64,000 nt of DNA from Arthrobacter citreus (GCA_013200995.1 CP053688.1:3286001-3350000), one strand, 5' to 3'; positions 1 through 6,358 are shown, numbered from the stretch's first letter. Notes: a model not told the origin generated them from the sequence alone. Made by a program: numbers and translations.

Positions 1-636
1 TTCCGTGCAAAATGCGGTATTACTAACATGTTTGCGTGCAATTTTATCTTGATCCAGCTAATAGTTGATGGTCGGTCACGAATAGCTTTCGATTACGTTG
101 TAGCTGATGCGCAAGTCTTGGATCATATGTGTCATACGTAGTAGAAACTCATTTCATGTCTGGCATGAAAGAAAAACCGGTTTAATAAATGAGGCTATTG
201 GCCGGATTTCGATTTGGATGGATATGATCTAGTAGCTACTGGATGGGCGAAATTCAAATTATGCGCGGCATACATAGTGGATGGATTTGAAATAGCGTTC
301 TGAACGGTACCTTTTAAGAGCTCTAAATAGACGCTATTACATCTTTCTTCAGCGATAGCGTTGTAACCGGTACCTTTTTTAAACGAGTCACAAATCCGTT
401 CAACTAGCGTTGACTATAGCAAATCTGGCTAGTATCTAATTGTTTCAATTAAGACTTGCAATTCTTGTAGGGAGTGCTTATGTTCTCTTTGAGTCATTTA
501 GTTTAATTTTTTTCACTTGGCATATGTCCTGGAATCCAGGTACTCGCGACATAAGTAATAAGAAGTATTTTAATAGATGAAAGTTTGAACTTCAGCATCA
601 TACAGGTGCTGAGAATAAAAAATAGGAGGTTTTACT
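1..636. other. Non-coding or decayed left edge
   Basis: No gene can be supported here. One plus-strand frame is open from the window edge to a TAG at 139-141 (46 codons) and could be the tail of a gene outside the window, but I do not recognise it and the next stretch is full of stops. The sequence contains a pair of near-identical direct repeats (listed separately) and a short palindrome CCTGG-AAT-CCAGG near 530-542. It looks like degraded accessory DNA. Confidence 0.4.
292..380 (+). repeat. Two near-identical 25-bp direct repeats
   Basis: Positions 292-316 and 355-379 share ATAGCGTT, then one to four variable bases, then CGGTACCTTTT. An inverted copy of AATAGCG (CGCTATT at 332-338) lies between them. 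The function is unknown; it may be the remains of a repeated element. Confidence 0.4.
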
Positions 637-741
637 ATGCACCACAATGATGATATGACTAAATTTGAGATCAATCTAAAAGGAAAGGACTCAGATTTCA
701 TGATGAAATACGAGAGAAAAAAAACCGAATCTCCCCTTTAA
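637..741 (+). CDS. Possible 34-aa small protein
   Basis: A 34-codon frame opens with ATG at 637, seven bases after a textbook AGGAGGT at 624-630, and ends with TAA at 739-741. The peptide is hydrophilic and charged, begins with MHHNDDMTKFEI and has no hydrophobic segment. It is the only plus-strand candidate in the first 15 kb. A short inverted repeat (CAGCA / TGCTG, about 593-612) lies just upstream. It is either a genuine small protein or the 5' stub of a decayed gene; the only strong argument for translation is the ribosome binding site. Confidence 0.35.
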   Translation: MHHNDDMTKFEINLKGKDSDFMMKYERKKTESPL

Positions 742-852
742 GTTCAGGTTCCCTTTCTGGTTGTTGCAGGGGATTGTTAAAAGCCGTTTTCATGTGGATC
801 ATGCAAAATGTCCCATTGGAACATCTTCATTTACCGTTTTAAAGAGAGGCTC

Positions 853-952
853 TGTTAGATTAAAATGTTGATTTTGGAGCTAACAAAGACTGTCCCATTT
901 AGACAGTCTTAGACATTCCTTAAGCAACTAACGCATCAGTTAGTTGCTTAAG
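853..952 (-). repeat. Cassette repeat, copy 1
   Basis: Follows the stop codon of the nucleotidyltransferase gene. The right arm is a perfect inverted repeat: CTTAAGCAACTAAC at 919-932, loop GCATCA, GTTAGTTGCTTAAG at 939-952. The central hairpin is AAGACTGTC (886-894) with GACAGTCTT (902-910). A weak left arm pairs TGTTAG (853-858) with CTAACA (880-885). Relative to other copies the stem sequence differs but pairing is kept. Confidence 0.75.
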
Positions 953-963
953 AAGCTTACATT

Positions 964-1659
964 TTATTGTTTAAATCCATCGAATAACTGTCCACCTAGT
1001 GGCTCATAGATTTCATTGACTAGTTCAATAAATGGCTGTTTATTTCTAGTTCTAAAATACTCATTTAAAGTGTTGAAATACCTTTCAGACAATGATTCAT
1101 CATATTCCTTAAATGCTCTTACTAAACTTTTCCCACGTCCAGTCCACCGTTTGTTAAAGCGCAGAATAAAATCAGCAACCTGTGTAGAAAGTAAATTAAG
1201 TGTCATCATAGCCTCATCATCATTTTTCGAATCAACAAAATCATCAAGTAAATCATACACAAAATAACGTGATAATCGAATAAATTCAGGCGTTAATGTT
1301 TCTGGACCTACATTTAAATAATCAATTGCAACTTGTTTTACGGAATTAATCGCTGGATGTTCCTTTAAAACAATTCCATCATTGATCATACTGGCTAAAA
1401 CAGGTCGTCCACTTTGTTTTTCTTTGGCAAAACATTCTTTGTAGGATAAATAATTATGTAAAAACGATTCAATTTTCCAATCATATCTTACATAACTTTC
1501 TCTAGTATTAGGACGGTCTTCGTAAAAAACGATGATATCCAAATCGGAACTTTCTGTCGCTAACCCCTTCGATACACTTCCAGCTAATAAAGCAAATTGA
1601 CAATCTCCGTGAAACTCTTCAATAAAACGTTTTGCTGCATCTATTGCTTCTAATTTCAT
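964..1659 (-). CDS. Nucleotidyltransferase-domain protein
   Basis: The 231-aa product carries a polymerase-beta-type nucleotidyltransferase signature near its N terminus: LLAGSVSKGLATESSDLDI, i.e. the G-S-x(n)-SDLD metal-binding pattern at about residues 23-42. The rest is helical and unrecognised. Such proteins transfer NMP groups to antibiotics, proteins or RNA, or serve as MNT-type antitoxins; this one is longer than MNT antitoxins and no HEPN partner is adjacent, so the substrate is unknown. The ATG at 1659 is chosen because GGGGGAT lies 7-8 bases upstream; a TTG at 1674 would place that site inside the gene. It is the last gene (leftmost) in the row of repeat-separated single genes. Confidence 0.8.
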   Translation of the reverse strand: MKLEAIDAAKRFIEEFHGDCQFALLAGSVSKGLATESSDLDIIVFYEDRPNTRESYVRYDWKIESFLHNYLSYKECFAKEKQSGRPVLASMINDGIVLKEHPAINSVKQVAIDYLNVGPETLTPEFIRLSRYFVYDLLDDFVDSKNDDEAMMTLNLLSTQVADFILRFNKRWTGRGKSLVRAFKEYDESLSERYFNTLNEYFRTRNKQPFIELVNEIYEPLGGQLFDGFKQ

Positions 1660-1755
1660 TTCTTTATCCCCCAAAATATCATTACTACTATCACAATCTA
1701 TTAATTATGATTTTAATAAAAATTCGTCGAATTTTATTCTTTTCCTTTTATAATT

Positions 1756-1848
1756 TTGTTCGACTAAACTGCCATTAAGTGACATAAAAAAATCGACTTA
1801 AAAGCCGATCAGGTTGTACAACTAATGCATCAGCTAGTTCAATAAGGA
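1756..1848 (-). repeat. Cassette repeat, copy 2
   Basis: Complete copy after the DUF7660-like gene. Left arm GTTCGACTAAACTGCCATT from 1759. The central stem ATCGACTT/AAGCCGAT (1792-1809) has one mismatch. The right arm AACTA-ATGCATCAGC-TAGTT lies at 1820-1839. Same orientation as all other copies. Confidence 0.75.
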
Positions 1849-1852
1849 TTTT

Positions 1853-2081
1853 TTATTCATAAAACCTACCTGATAAGAGAATTACCGCAAATTCCTTCCA
1901 ACTTGGAATCTGACAATATATCTGTATCTGTCATCCAAGCTTCCATTGCTTCTAAATAAGCCTCAAGAGTTATATTTTCCCATTCTTTGTCATTTGTATC
2001 TATGTCTGACCTTAAGGATTCAACAAACCTTATGAAATCATTTTTTGTTTTTACATTTTCACACTTTTCCCAAATATCCAT
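1853..2081 (-). pseudogene. DUF7660-like protein, frameshifted near C terminus
   Basis: The reading frame from ATG 2081 (GGAG ten bases upstream) encodes MDIWEKCENVKTKNDF and an EWENITLEAYLEAMEAWM segment, which I recognise as the DUF7660 family of small acidic bacterial proteins of unknown function. The frame ends at 1866 after an unrelated tail. Shifting one base gives WKEFAVILLSGRFYE followed by TAA at 1853-1855, which fits the usual family ending (W-K-x-F-A-x-x-L-x-x-x-x-x-Y-E). The shift probably lies near the ATATAT tract at about 1916-1921. It is a recent frameshift mutation, a phase-variable tract, or a sequencing error. Family assignment is from memory of its pattern. Confidence 0.6.
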
Positions 2082-2110
2082 TCTAATTACTCCGATCGCA
2101 TCAAATGTTG

Positions 2111-2142
2111 TATGTAACTAAAGCATCAGTTAGTTAAATAAG
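2111..2142 (-). repeat. Cassette repeat, copy 3 (right arm only)
   Basis: Only the right arm is present: TAACTAA (2115-2121), loop AGCATCAG, TTAGTTA (2130-2136), followed by AATAAGG. The stem base pair T-A replaces the C-G seen in other copies. It starts 30 bp upstream of the DUF7660-like gene, leaving no room for a left arm. Confidence 0.65.
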
Positions 2143-2151
2143 GTTTATTCT

Positions 2152-2490
2152 CTATAAAGTAAGTTCTTCAAACCTACAGCTAGAGAATCTCACTCTATTA
2201 TCGAAAAATATTGTATCTGGAGCATTAGTAGTAGAAATCGCATCCTCACCATACCATTCCCATTTATTGACAAAATTTTTAAGTATTAACTCCGCTTTTG
2301 AAATATTTATTGGACTAACTGTTTCAATATCAAAAACTATTTTATACCAGCCATCAAACTTCCAATACGCTTCTTTTGAGAATAGCTTAAAAGAAGACAT
2401 ATATTTGTCATTTAATTTTAAGTATTCATTCATTATTAATAAAGCCTCTTCTTCGTTGTTACATTCTATAAATAATGTAAGTCTGAGCAT
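2152..2490 (-). CDS. Unknown 112-aa protein
   Basis: I do not recognise this protein. It begins MLRLTLFIECNNEEEALLI and is acidic, soluble, without signal peptide or membrane segment, rich in aromatic residues (Y, F, W) in the middle. The alternating strand-helix look of the first 40 residues resembles small ferredoxin-like folds, but that is only an impression. Start ATG 2490 has GGGAGGA six bases upstream. It is a single-gene unit between two copies of the dispersed repeat. Size and context resemble small immunity or stress proteins; no function can be assigned. Confidence 0.7.
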   Translation of the reverse strand: MLRLTLFIECNNEEEALLIMNEYLKLNDKYMSSFKLFSKEAYWKFDGWYKIVFDIETVSPINISKAELILKNFVNKWEWYGEDAISTTNAPDTIFFDNRVRFSSCRFEELTL

Positions 2491-2555
2491 TTTTCCTCCC
2501 TAAAACCCTTTAGTGATAATTGGATTTAAATATAATTCTACAATACTGCACTTAA

Positions 2556-2648
2556 TCCTTGTTCAACTAAACTGCAATTTACTTTAATAAGAAAAAAGCT
2601 ACCGAAGCAGCTTAAGTTTGTTCAACTATTGCATCAGTTAGTTGAATT
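2556..2648 (-). repeat. Cassette repeat, copy 4
   Basis: Complete copy. Left arm GTTCAACTAAACTGCAATTT from 2561. Central stem AAGCT (2596-2600) with AGCTT (2609-2613). Right arm TTCAACTA (2621-2628), loop containing GCATCAG, TAGTTGAA (2639-2646). It ends four bases before the stop codon of the preceding gene. Confidence 0.8.
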
Positions 2649-2651
2649 AGA

Positions 2652-3161
2652 TTATTCACTATGTATTTCAAAGCAAAAGTAGCCAAATGCAATATCTTCC
2701 TCTCTTAAATTCATTTCTGATTTTGCAATGTCCATCATTTTGGGAAGAATTTCTTTTAAACTATTTTTAAATCTTCCGAGTGCAATTTTATATGAAGTTA
2801 CATCACTGTTTTTGCATAAAGGATATAATATTTCTCCCAATTTGAAATCATTAATTGTTCTTGGTCGAACTACCGATTCCAAGCATTCAGAAATATGCAG
2901 CCTTTGGTCTTTTTCATCAAAGGATTCTCTACATTCTATATAAAACATATATTCTTCGTATTCAATTTGCATATCTAATTGTTCATTAATATAGAATGGC
3001 GTAATTCTTATGTACTCGGTAGTAGAGTTAGAATTTATTATTTCTTCTAAAATACTTTTCAAATCTGTAATGGTCGGAAAATACCTATATTTCCCTTTAT
3101 AGTAAGTGGTATGATTATAGATAATTTCGTTAATTATACTTTTCTTTTTCCTTAGCATCAT
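2652..3161 (-). CDS. Unknown 169-aa protein
   Basis: Not recognised. The protein starts MMLRKKKSIINEIIYNH, is soluble and mixed-charge, and has an acidic middle with several aromatic residues (EYEEYMFYIECRESFDE). There is no signal peptide, membrane segment or obvious catalytic motif. Two adjacent ATGs (3161 and 3158) lie behind a GGGAAG site. Like its neighbours it is monocistronic and closed by its own copy of the repeat. It could be an immunity-type protein, by size and setting only. Confidence 0.7.
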   Translation of the reverse strand: MMLRKKKSIINEIIYNHTTYYKGKYRYFPTITDLKSILEEIINSNSTTEYIRITPFYINEQLDMQIEYEEYMFYIECRESFDEKDQRLHISECLESVVRPRTINDFKLGEILYPLCKNSDVTSYKIALGRFKNSLKEILPKMMDIAKSEMNLREEDIAFGYFCFEIHSE

Positions 3162-3205
3162 TCAACACTTCCCATTAAAATAAGTACTTATTTTTTACCA
3201 TTTCT

Positions 3206-3282
3206 AATTCAACTATCCTGCCATTTACTTGAATAAGAAAACGATCCTCGTTATAGAAGAAACGCATGCGTTAGTTGAATAG
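3206..3282 (-). repeat. Cassette repeat, copy 5
   Basis: Left arm ATTCAA (3207-3212) pairs with TTGAAT (3229-3234) around CCTGCCATTT. Central stem AACGA (3240-3244) with TCGTT (3248-3252). The right arm is partly decayed on its left side but keeps GCATGCGTTAGTTGAAT at 3264-3280. Confidence 0.75.
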
Positions 3283-3285
3283 CGG

Positions 3286-3720
3286 TCATAAGTACCAGGC
3301 ATCTTCTGTGAATTCATTCCATTCCACTTTAAAACTTTTCGCCTTAAGTTTAATACTACAAAAATTATTTGTTTTCCAGTCTGTACCAAACATTTCATAT
3401 ATGAAATGTTCATCAACAGGCTGTTGCTTTACTTCTAAAAATTCCATTTCATTCAGGTCAGTGAGACGGACTTCTTTTTCCTTATCATCATCTAAAAAGA
3501 TTATTGCTTTACTAACTTCAACTTTGTTGAAAGTAAGTCTACACTTATCTGTTGATTTTGCTACTTTATAAGGATTAAGAGGATGTTCATTAGAAATGTA
3601 AATAAACTCAAAATCAATAGTGACAATATCTTTTTCAATCTTTATTTCCTCAACGATACAATCGTGAAAATCCAAGAATTCAAAGTAATCGTTTGTTGTT
3701 TCATATTTCCATGGGTTCAC
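3286..3720 (-). CDS. Unknown 144-aa protein with FHDC motif
   Basis: Not assigned. The N terminus contains YFEFLDFHDCIVEEIKI followed by alternating beta-like stretches (IVTIDFEFIYI). A phe-his-asp start to a beta-sandwich-like region is common in small Bacillus proteins, several of them immunity-related, but I cannot name the family. The start is GTG at 3720, seven bases after AGGTGG; the first in-frame ATG is far downstream. No membrane segment or signal peptide. Single gene followed immediately by the repeat. Confidence 0.7.
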   Translation of the reverse strand: MNPWKYETTNDYFEFLDFHDCIVEEIKIEKDIVTIDFEFIYISNEHPLNPYKVAKSTDKCRLTFNKVEVSKAIIFLDDDKEKEVRLTDLNEMEFLEVKQQPVDEHFIYEMFGTDWKTNNFCSIKLKAKSFKVEWNEFTEDAWYL

Positions 3721-3740
3721 AACCAGCCCACCTTTCTTAC

Positions 3741-3768
3741 CAAACTAAAGCATTAGTTAGTGCAATAA
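3741..3768 (-). repeat. Cassette repeat, copy 6 (right arm only)
   Basis: Right arm only: ACTAA (3744-3748), loop AGCATTAG, TTAGT (3757-3761), then GCAATAAAA. It sits between the small membrane protein gene and the 144-aa protein gene. Confidence 0.6.
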
Positions 3769-3789
3769 AATTTAAATTCCCTACCTGTT

Positions 3790-3975
3790 TTAGCTTGAAA
3801 GTTTATCTACTTCTTTATTATGTTGGAACACACCCCAAAGTAATACGATTGATATGATAAAATCAGTAACTTCAAAAGAATGAAACAAAAAAAGTATGAG
3901 TTGCAATAATATCGCAGTTAATATAATTAAATAAATGTTAATTTTCTTTGGGTATATTTCAGCACTTTTTTTCAA
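3790..3975 (-). CDS. Small two-helix membrane protein
   Basis: A 61-aa product with a short basic N terminus (KKSAEIYPKK), two hydrophobic segments at about residues 13-31 and 36-50, and a charged C-terminal tail (HNKEVDKLSS). It should be a small inner-membrane protein. The start is TTG at 3975, supported by GGAGGGG seven bases upstream. Function unknown. Another single-gene unit followed by a shortened copy of the repeat. Confidence 0.6.
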   Translation of the reverse strand: MKKSAEIYPKKINIYLIILTAILLQLILFLFHSFEVTDFIISIVLLWGVFQHNKEVDKLSS

Positions 3976-4023
3976 TAATTCCCCCTCCTAATTCCAGTAT
4001 ATTTCTCTTTATTTGTTAAATTT

Positions 4024-4125
4024 CCTTCTTCAATTAATCTGCCATTTTGTTCAATAAAAAAGGATCGACAAAATCGTCGATCACGTTTCACTTTATACAA
4101 CTAATGCATTAGTTAGTTGTATAAC
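4024..4125 (-). repeat. Cassette repeat, copy 7
   Basis: Best-formed copy. Central stem GATCGAC (4063-4069) with GTCGATC (4076-4082), perfect. Right arm TATACAACTAA (4094-4104), loop TGCATTAG, TTAGTTGTATA (4113-4123), perfect 11-bp stem in which TTC/GAA of other copies is replaced by ATA/TAT with pairing kept. The left arm contains CTGCCATTTTGTT. Confidence 0.8.
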
Positions 4126-4137
4126 TCTTCACTGTTT

Positions 4138-4587
4138 TTACATATTTAAACAATGTGTAGAATTAAGAAATCTATTTTCTTTTGAAAATCCAAGGGAAGT
4201 ATAAAATTTATCAGCTTGTTCTGTATTAGTATGAAGCACTAAAACTTTATAATACTTTTTTGCTTCGTTAATTATCCTTTTTAACAACAGGCTTCCAATA
4301 CCGTTTCTCCTATACTCTTTACTAACATAAAACCTTCTAAGTCTACCGATATATTGTTTATTCGAAAAAGGGTCTTTATTTAATCCACCAACGGCAACTA
4401 ATTCACCTTTTTCATTAAAAACACCAAATAAAACCTCGCCTAAATTGTTAAAAGTATTAGTACCATTTTTATAATCATTTACTAATCTTTCTACCATACG
4501 AAAACCCTCATCTTTGCTTTCCTTCACTAAAAATGTTAAATCAACATATAACAAATTTTTTATTTGTTTTACTTCTAACTCTTCCAT
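4138..4587 (-). CDS. GNAT-family N-acetyltransferase
   Basis: The protein is a GNAT acetyltransferase that would transfer acetyl from acetyl-CoA to an amine. It shows the order of conserved parts: a beta strand VLFGVFNEKGELVAVGGL, then RRFYVSKEYRRNGIGSLLL, which is the acetyl-CoA pyrophosphate loop (R/Q-x-x-G-x-G/A), and the C-terminal VLHTN...ADKFYTSLGF. The chosen start is ATG 4587 (149 aa) because GGAGG lies five bases upstream; an open frame to 4770 runs back through the preceding repeat and is not coding. The substrate is unknown. Monocistronic. Confidence 0.85.
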   Translation of the reverse strand: MEELEVKQIKNLLYVDLTFLVKESKDEGFRMVERLVNDYKNGTNTFNNLGEVLFGVFNEKGELVAVGGLNKDPFSNKQYIGRLRRFYVSKEYRRNGIGSLLLKRIINEAKKYYKVLVLHTNTEQADKFYTSLGFSKENRFLNSTHCLNM

Positions 4588-4643
4588 ATCTTCCTCCATC
4601 ATACTTGATTTGATATTAAGTTTTTCTCGTAAACCTATTAAAA

Positions 4644-4738
4644 TCCTTCTTCCACTAAACTGCCATTTTGTTGAATAAAAAAAGCCGCATATAAGCAGCT
4701 CGTGTTCTTCAACTATTGCATGCGTTAGTTGAATAAGG
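4644..4738 (-). repeat. Cassette repeat, copy 8
   Basis: Complete. Left arm TTCCACTAAACTGCCATTTT from 4650 ending GTTGAATAA. Central stem AGCCGC/GCAGCT (4683-4700) with one mismatch. Right arm TTCAACTA (4708-4715), loop with GCATGCGT, TAGTTGAA (4726-4733), then TAAGG. Confidence 0.8.
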
Positions 4739-4780
4739 AAATTCAGTTTATTTCTATTTTTAAATTGCAACTTTGTTCAC

Positions 4781-4835
4781 CCACTCTGTACGACGCTTCG
4801 TTCTTTACACGCGGACGAGTGCAGTGAGGAGCGCG
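4781..4835. repeat. GC-rich flank repeat, left of lipoprotein gene
   Basis: CCACTCTGT at 4781-4789, then CACGCGGACGA from 4808 and GAGGAGCGCG at 4826-4835, closely resembles the sequence at 5419-5462 on the other side of the lipoprotein gene (CCACTCTGT, CACGGGCGGACGA, AAGGAGCACG). The two copies form an imperfect direct repeat bracketing that gene and are much richer in G+C than the surroundings. Confidence 0.5.
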
Positions 4836-4836
4836 T

Positions 4837-5355
4837 TTATTTCGCGGCCATGGCCTTTGCGAAATCTTCGTCGTTGTAGCGGACGTGTACGATCTTATGA
4901 TCGTCATTGACGTTAAATCGTCCAGTTACCTCAATTGTCTGGTCATCCTTGCCGCTCTTTTTGGCAACAAATGTGACGGTATAATCATACGCGCCTTTTT
5001 CGCCTTTCACCGCATTCACTTTCGCATCCTTGTATGCTAAGGTGAACCCGTTTTTGTGCGCTTCAAATGTGAAGCGAAGTGCATACGCCGAAACAAACGA
5101 TTCGAACGATGCATCCGTGAAATACTTCTTGAACTCTTTATTCGTGTAGGCTTCGATACCAGCAGGCGGATTCGGTGATTCAAGTGCCTTCTTCAAATCA
5201 GCATCTGGACCGGTCACCTGTTTTTCTAACACCGTTTTGATCATCGCAATGTTCGGATCAACCTGTTTCTTTTTCGATGTGTTACCTGATGTACAACCTG
5301 CTAAAGCTAATATGCCAACTAACAAGATACTCAGTAAAATTCGACTTTTTTTCAT
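4837..5355 (-). CDS. Secreted lipoprotein, GC-rich, unknown
   Basis: The 172-aa product starts MKKSRILLSILLVGILALAGC, a type II signal peptide with lipobox LAGC, so it should be lipid-anchored outside the membrane. The mature part (about 150 residues) alternates charged helices and strands (TFEAHKNGFTLAYKDAKVNA) and has the look of an NTF2-like or cystatin-like fold, which I cannot confirm. Start ATG 5355 follows AAGGGAGAGAG; an upstream frame to 5472 is not supported. Its codons use much more G and C than every neighbour, and similar GC-rich direct repeats flank it, which points to transfer from another genus. Confidence 0.75.
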   Translation of the reverse strand: MKKSRILLSILLVGILALAGCTSGNTSKKKQVDPNIAMIKTVLEKQVTGPDADLKKALESPNPPAGIEAYTNKEFKKYFTDASFESFVSAYALRFTFEAHKNGFTLAYKDAKVNAVKGEKGAYDYTVTFVAKKSGKDDQTIEVTGRFNVNDDHKIVHVRYNDEDFAKAMAAK

Positions 5356-5418
5356 CGCTATACTCTCTCCCTTCGCTATGCTCGCTCGCTCCGCTCTTCG
5401 TTTCATTCCTTCGTCATT

Positions 5419-5462
5419 CCACTCTGTTTTCACGGGCGGACGAAGCGAAGCAAGGAGCACGT
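5419..5462. repeat. GC-rich flank repeat, right of lipoprotein gene
   Basis: Partner of 4781-4835. It lies within a GC-rich patch (about 5360-5470) containing clustered CGCTCGCTCCGC and CGGACGAAGCGAAGC words that can pair with each other, typical of small palindromic intergenic elements. Confidence 0.5.
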
Positions 5463-5561
5463 CGAGGAGCACTTTCCAATATTTTCTAGTTACTTATAGT
5501 ATTCGTCCTTTTGCTCATTAATCCCTTCTTCGCTACACTCGGCACATAGGATTTTAGATAA

Positions 5562-5646
5562 TCCTTATTCCACTAAACTGCCATTATGTTGAATAAGATA
5601 AAGCGATCTTCTATTGAAGTATCTCAATACGTTAGTTCTATAGGCA
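5562..5646 (-). repeat. Cassette repeat, copy 9
   Basis: Left arm intact: ATTCCACTAAACTGCCATTA from 5567, ending GTTGAATAAG. Central stem GATCTTC / GAAG-T-ATC (about 5605-5623). The right arm is decayed but keeps ACGTTAGTTC at 5629-5638. It lies after the stop of the small membrane protein gene at 5708. Confidence 0.65.
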
Positions 5647-5707
5647 TGTTTTAATTCAATGTGATTAAATTTATGTTATATGAAAATGTTTTGTAAACTG
5701 GATATGA

Positions 5708-5977
5708 TTAATCACCAAAGATTGCCCAAAGTCCAAAAGAAAAAATTTCTAATAGATAGGGGAAAATGTAGGGGAAGCTGACAAATAAAATAAATAAAGA
5801 AATTGCAGTTCGTTTTTTCCCGATTACTATGAACCAAATAATGAACCCCAAATAGACAAAGGAATGGAGAAAATAGATATAAAAAAAGCGAGTGAATATT
5901 TCAATAAAAGATCCTATCCCAATTCCAGCCCAAATGCTTCCTTTACCCTTTTCCTTAACTTTTTTCATTCGGTTCAT
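5708..5977 (-). CDS. Small membrane protein (89 aa)
   Basis: Basic N terminus (MNRMKKVKEKGKG) followed by two to three hydrophobic segments at about residues 15-33, 36-52 and 57-85, ending AIFGD. An integral membrane protein of unknown function. The start is uncertain: ATG 5977 has TGGGGG about 11 bases upstream, and ATG 5968 gives an 86-aa form beginning MKKVKEKGKG. Single-gene unit followed by repeat copy 9. Confidence 0.6.
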   Translation of the reverse strand: MNRMKKVKEKGKGSIWAGIGIGSFIEIFTRFFYIYFLHSFVYLGFIIWFIVIGKKRTAISLFILFVSFPYIFPYLLEIFSFGLWAIFGD

Positions 5978-6149
5978 TCACATCATAACCCCCAACGAAA
6001 TAGTTTGAGTCTCACTTTCAAACTGATGGTATTAAACACTATATGTAGGGGTGAATTGTTTAGACTATTAGCCAACTAAAACAACTCCTCAGCAATTATG
6101 AGTTTTTTTCTAATGTTTTCTGTTACTCTCTCTTCTTTTCATGTTTATT

Positions 6150-6232
6150 AATAAACTAAAACTGTCATTTAGTCTAAAAAAAACACCAAAGTAGTCAATT
6201 GTTGAGCTAAGGCATCAGTTAGTTACATAAGA
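6150..6232 (-). repeat. Cassette repeat, copy 10 (outermost)
   Basis: The rightmost and most diverged copy. Left arm AAACTAAAACTGTCATTTAGTCT at 6153-6175. The right arm keeps GCTAAGGCATCAGTTAGTTA at 6206-6225, then CATAAG. No further copy is seen to the right in this window. Confidence 0.65.
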
Positions 6233-6245
6233 ACTTTTACATTTA

Positions 6246-6335
6246 TTAATTTAAAATAACCTCTAAACCATCTTGCAAATGATAAAAAGTATTAAATAAA
6301 AGGTAGCATATTTTATGATTTTCCCCTTTGTCCAT
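6246..6335 (-). CDS. Possible remnant gene at outer end of array
   Basis: A 29-codon frame (MDKGENHKICYLLF...) runs from ATG 6335 to TAA 6246 and stops 14 bases before repeat copy 10, the same position that every other gene holds relative to its repeat. There is no good ribosome binding site and the peptide is not recognisable. It may be the 3' end of a decayed tenth gene or chance. Confidence 0.25.
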   Translation of the reverse strand: MDKGENHKICYLLFNTFYHLQDGLEVILN

Positions 6336-6358
6336 TCGTTATTTTTATAACAAAAAGA

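Noticed and set aside
4602..4770. N-terminal extension of the GNAT protein to 210 aa
   Set aside because: The extension is translated repeat copy 8; an ideal GGAGG site points to ATG 4587.
5237..5521. Plus-strand frames opposite the lipoprotein gene
   Set aside because: They are antisense shadows of a GC-rich gene and its flanking repeats, without ribosome sites.
853..6232. The regularly recurring repeats as a CRISPR array
   Set aside because: Intervals are 350-1000 bp and contain genes, repeats are about 80-100 bp with variable centres, and no cas genes are present.
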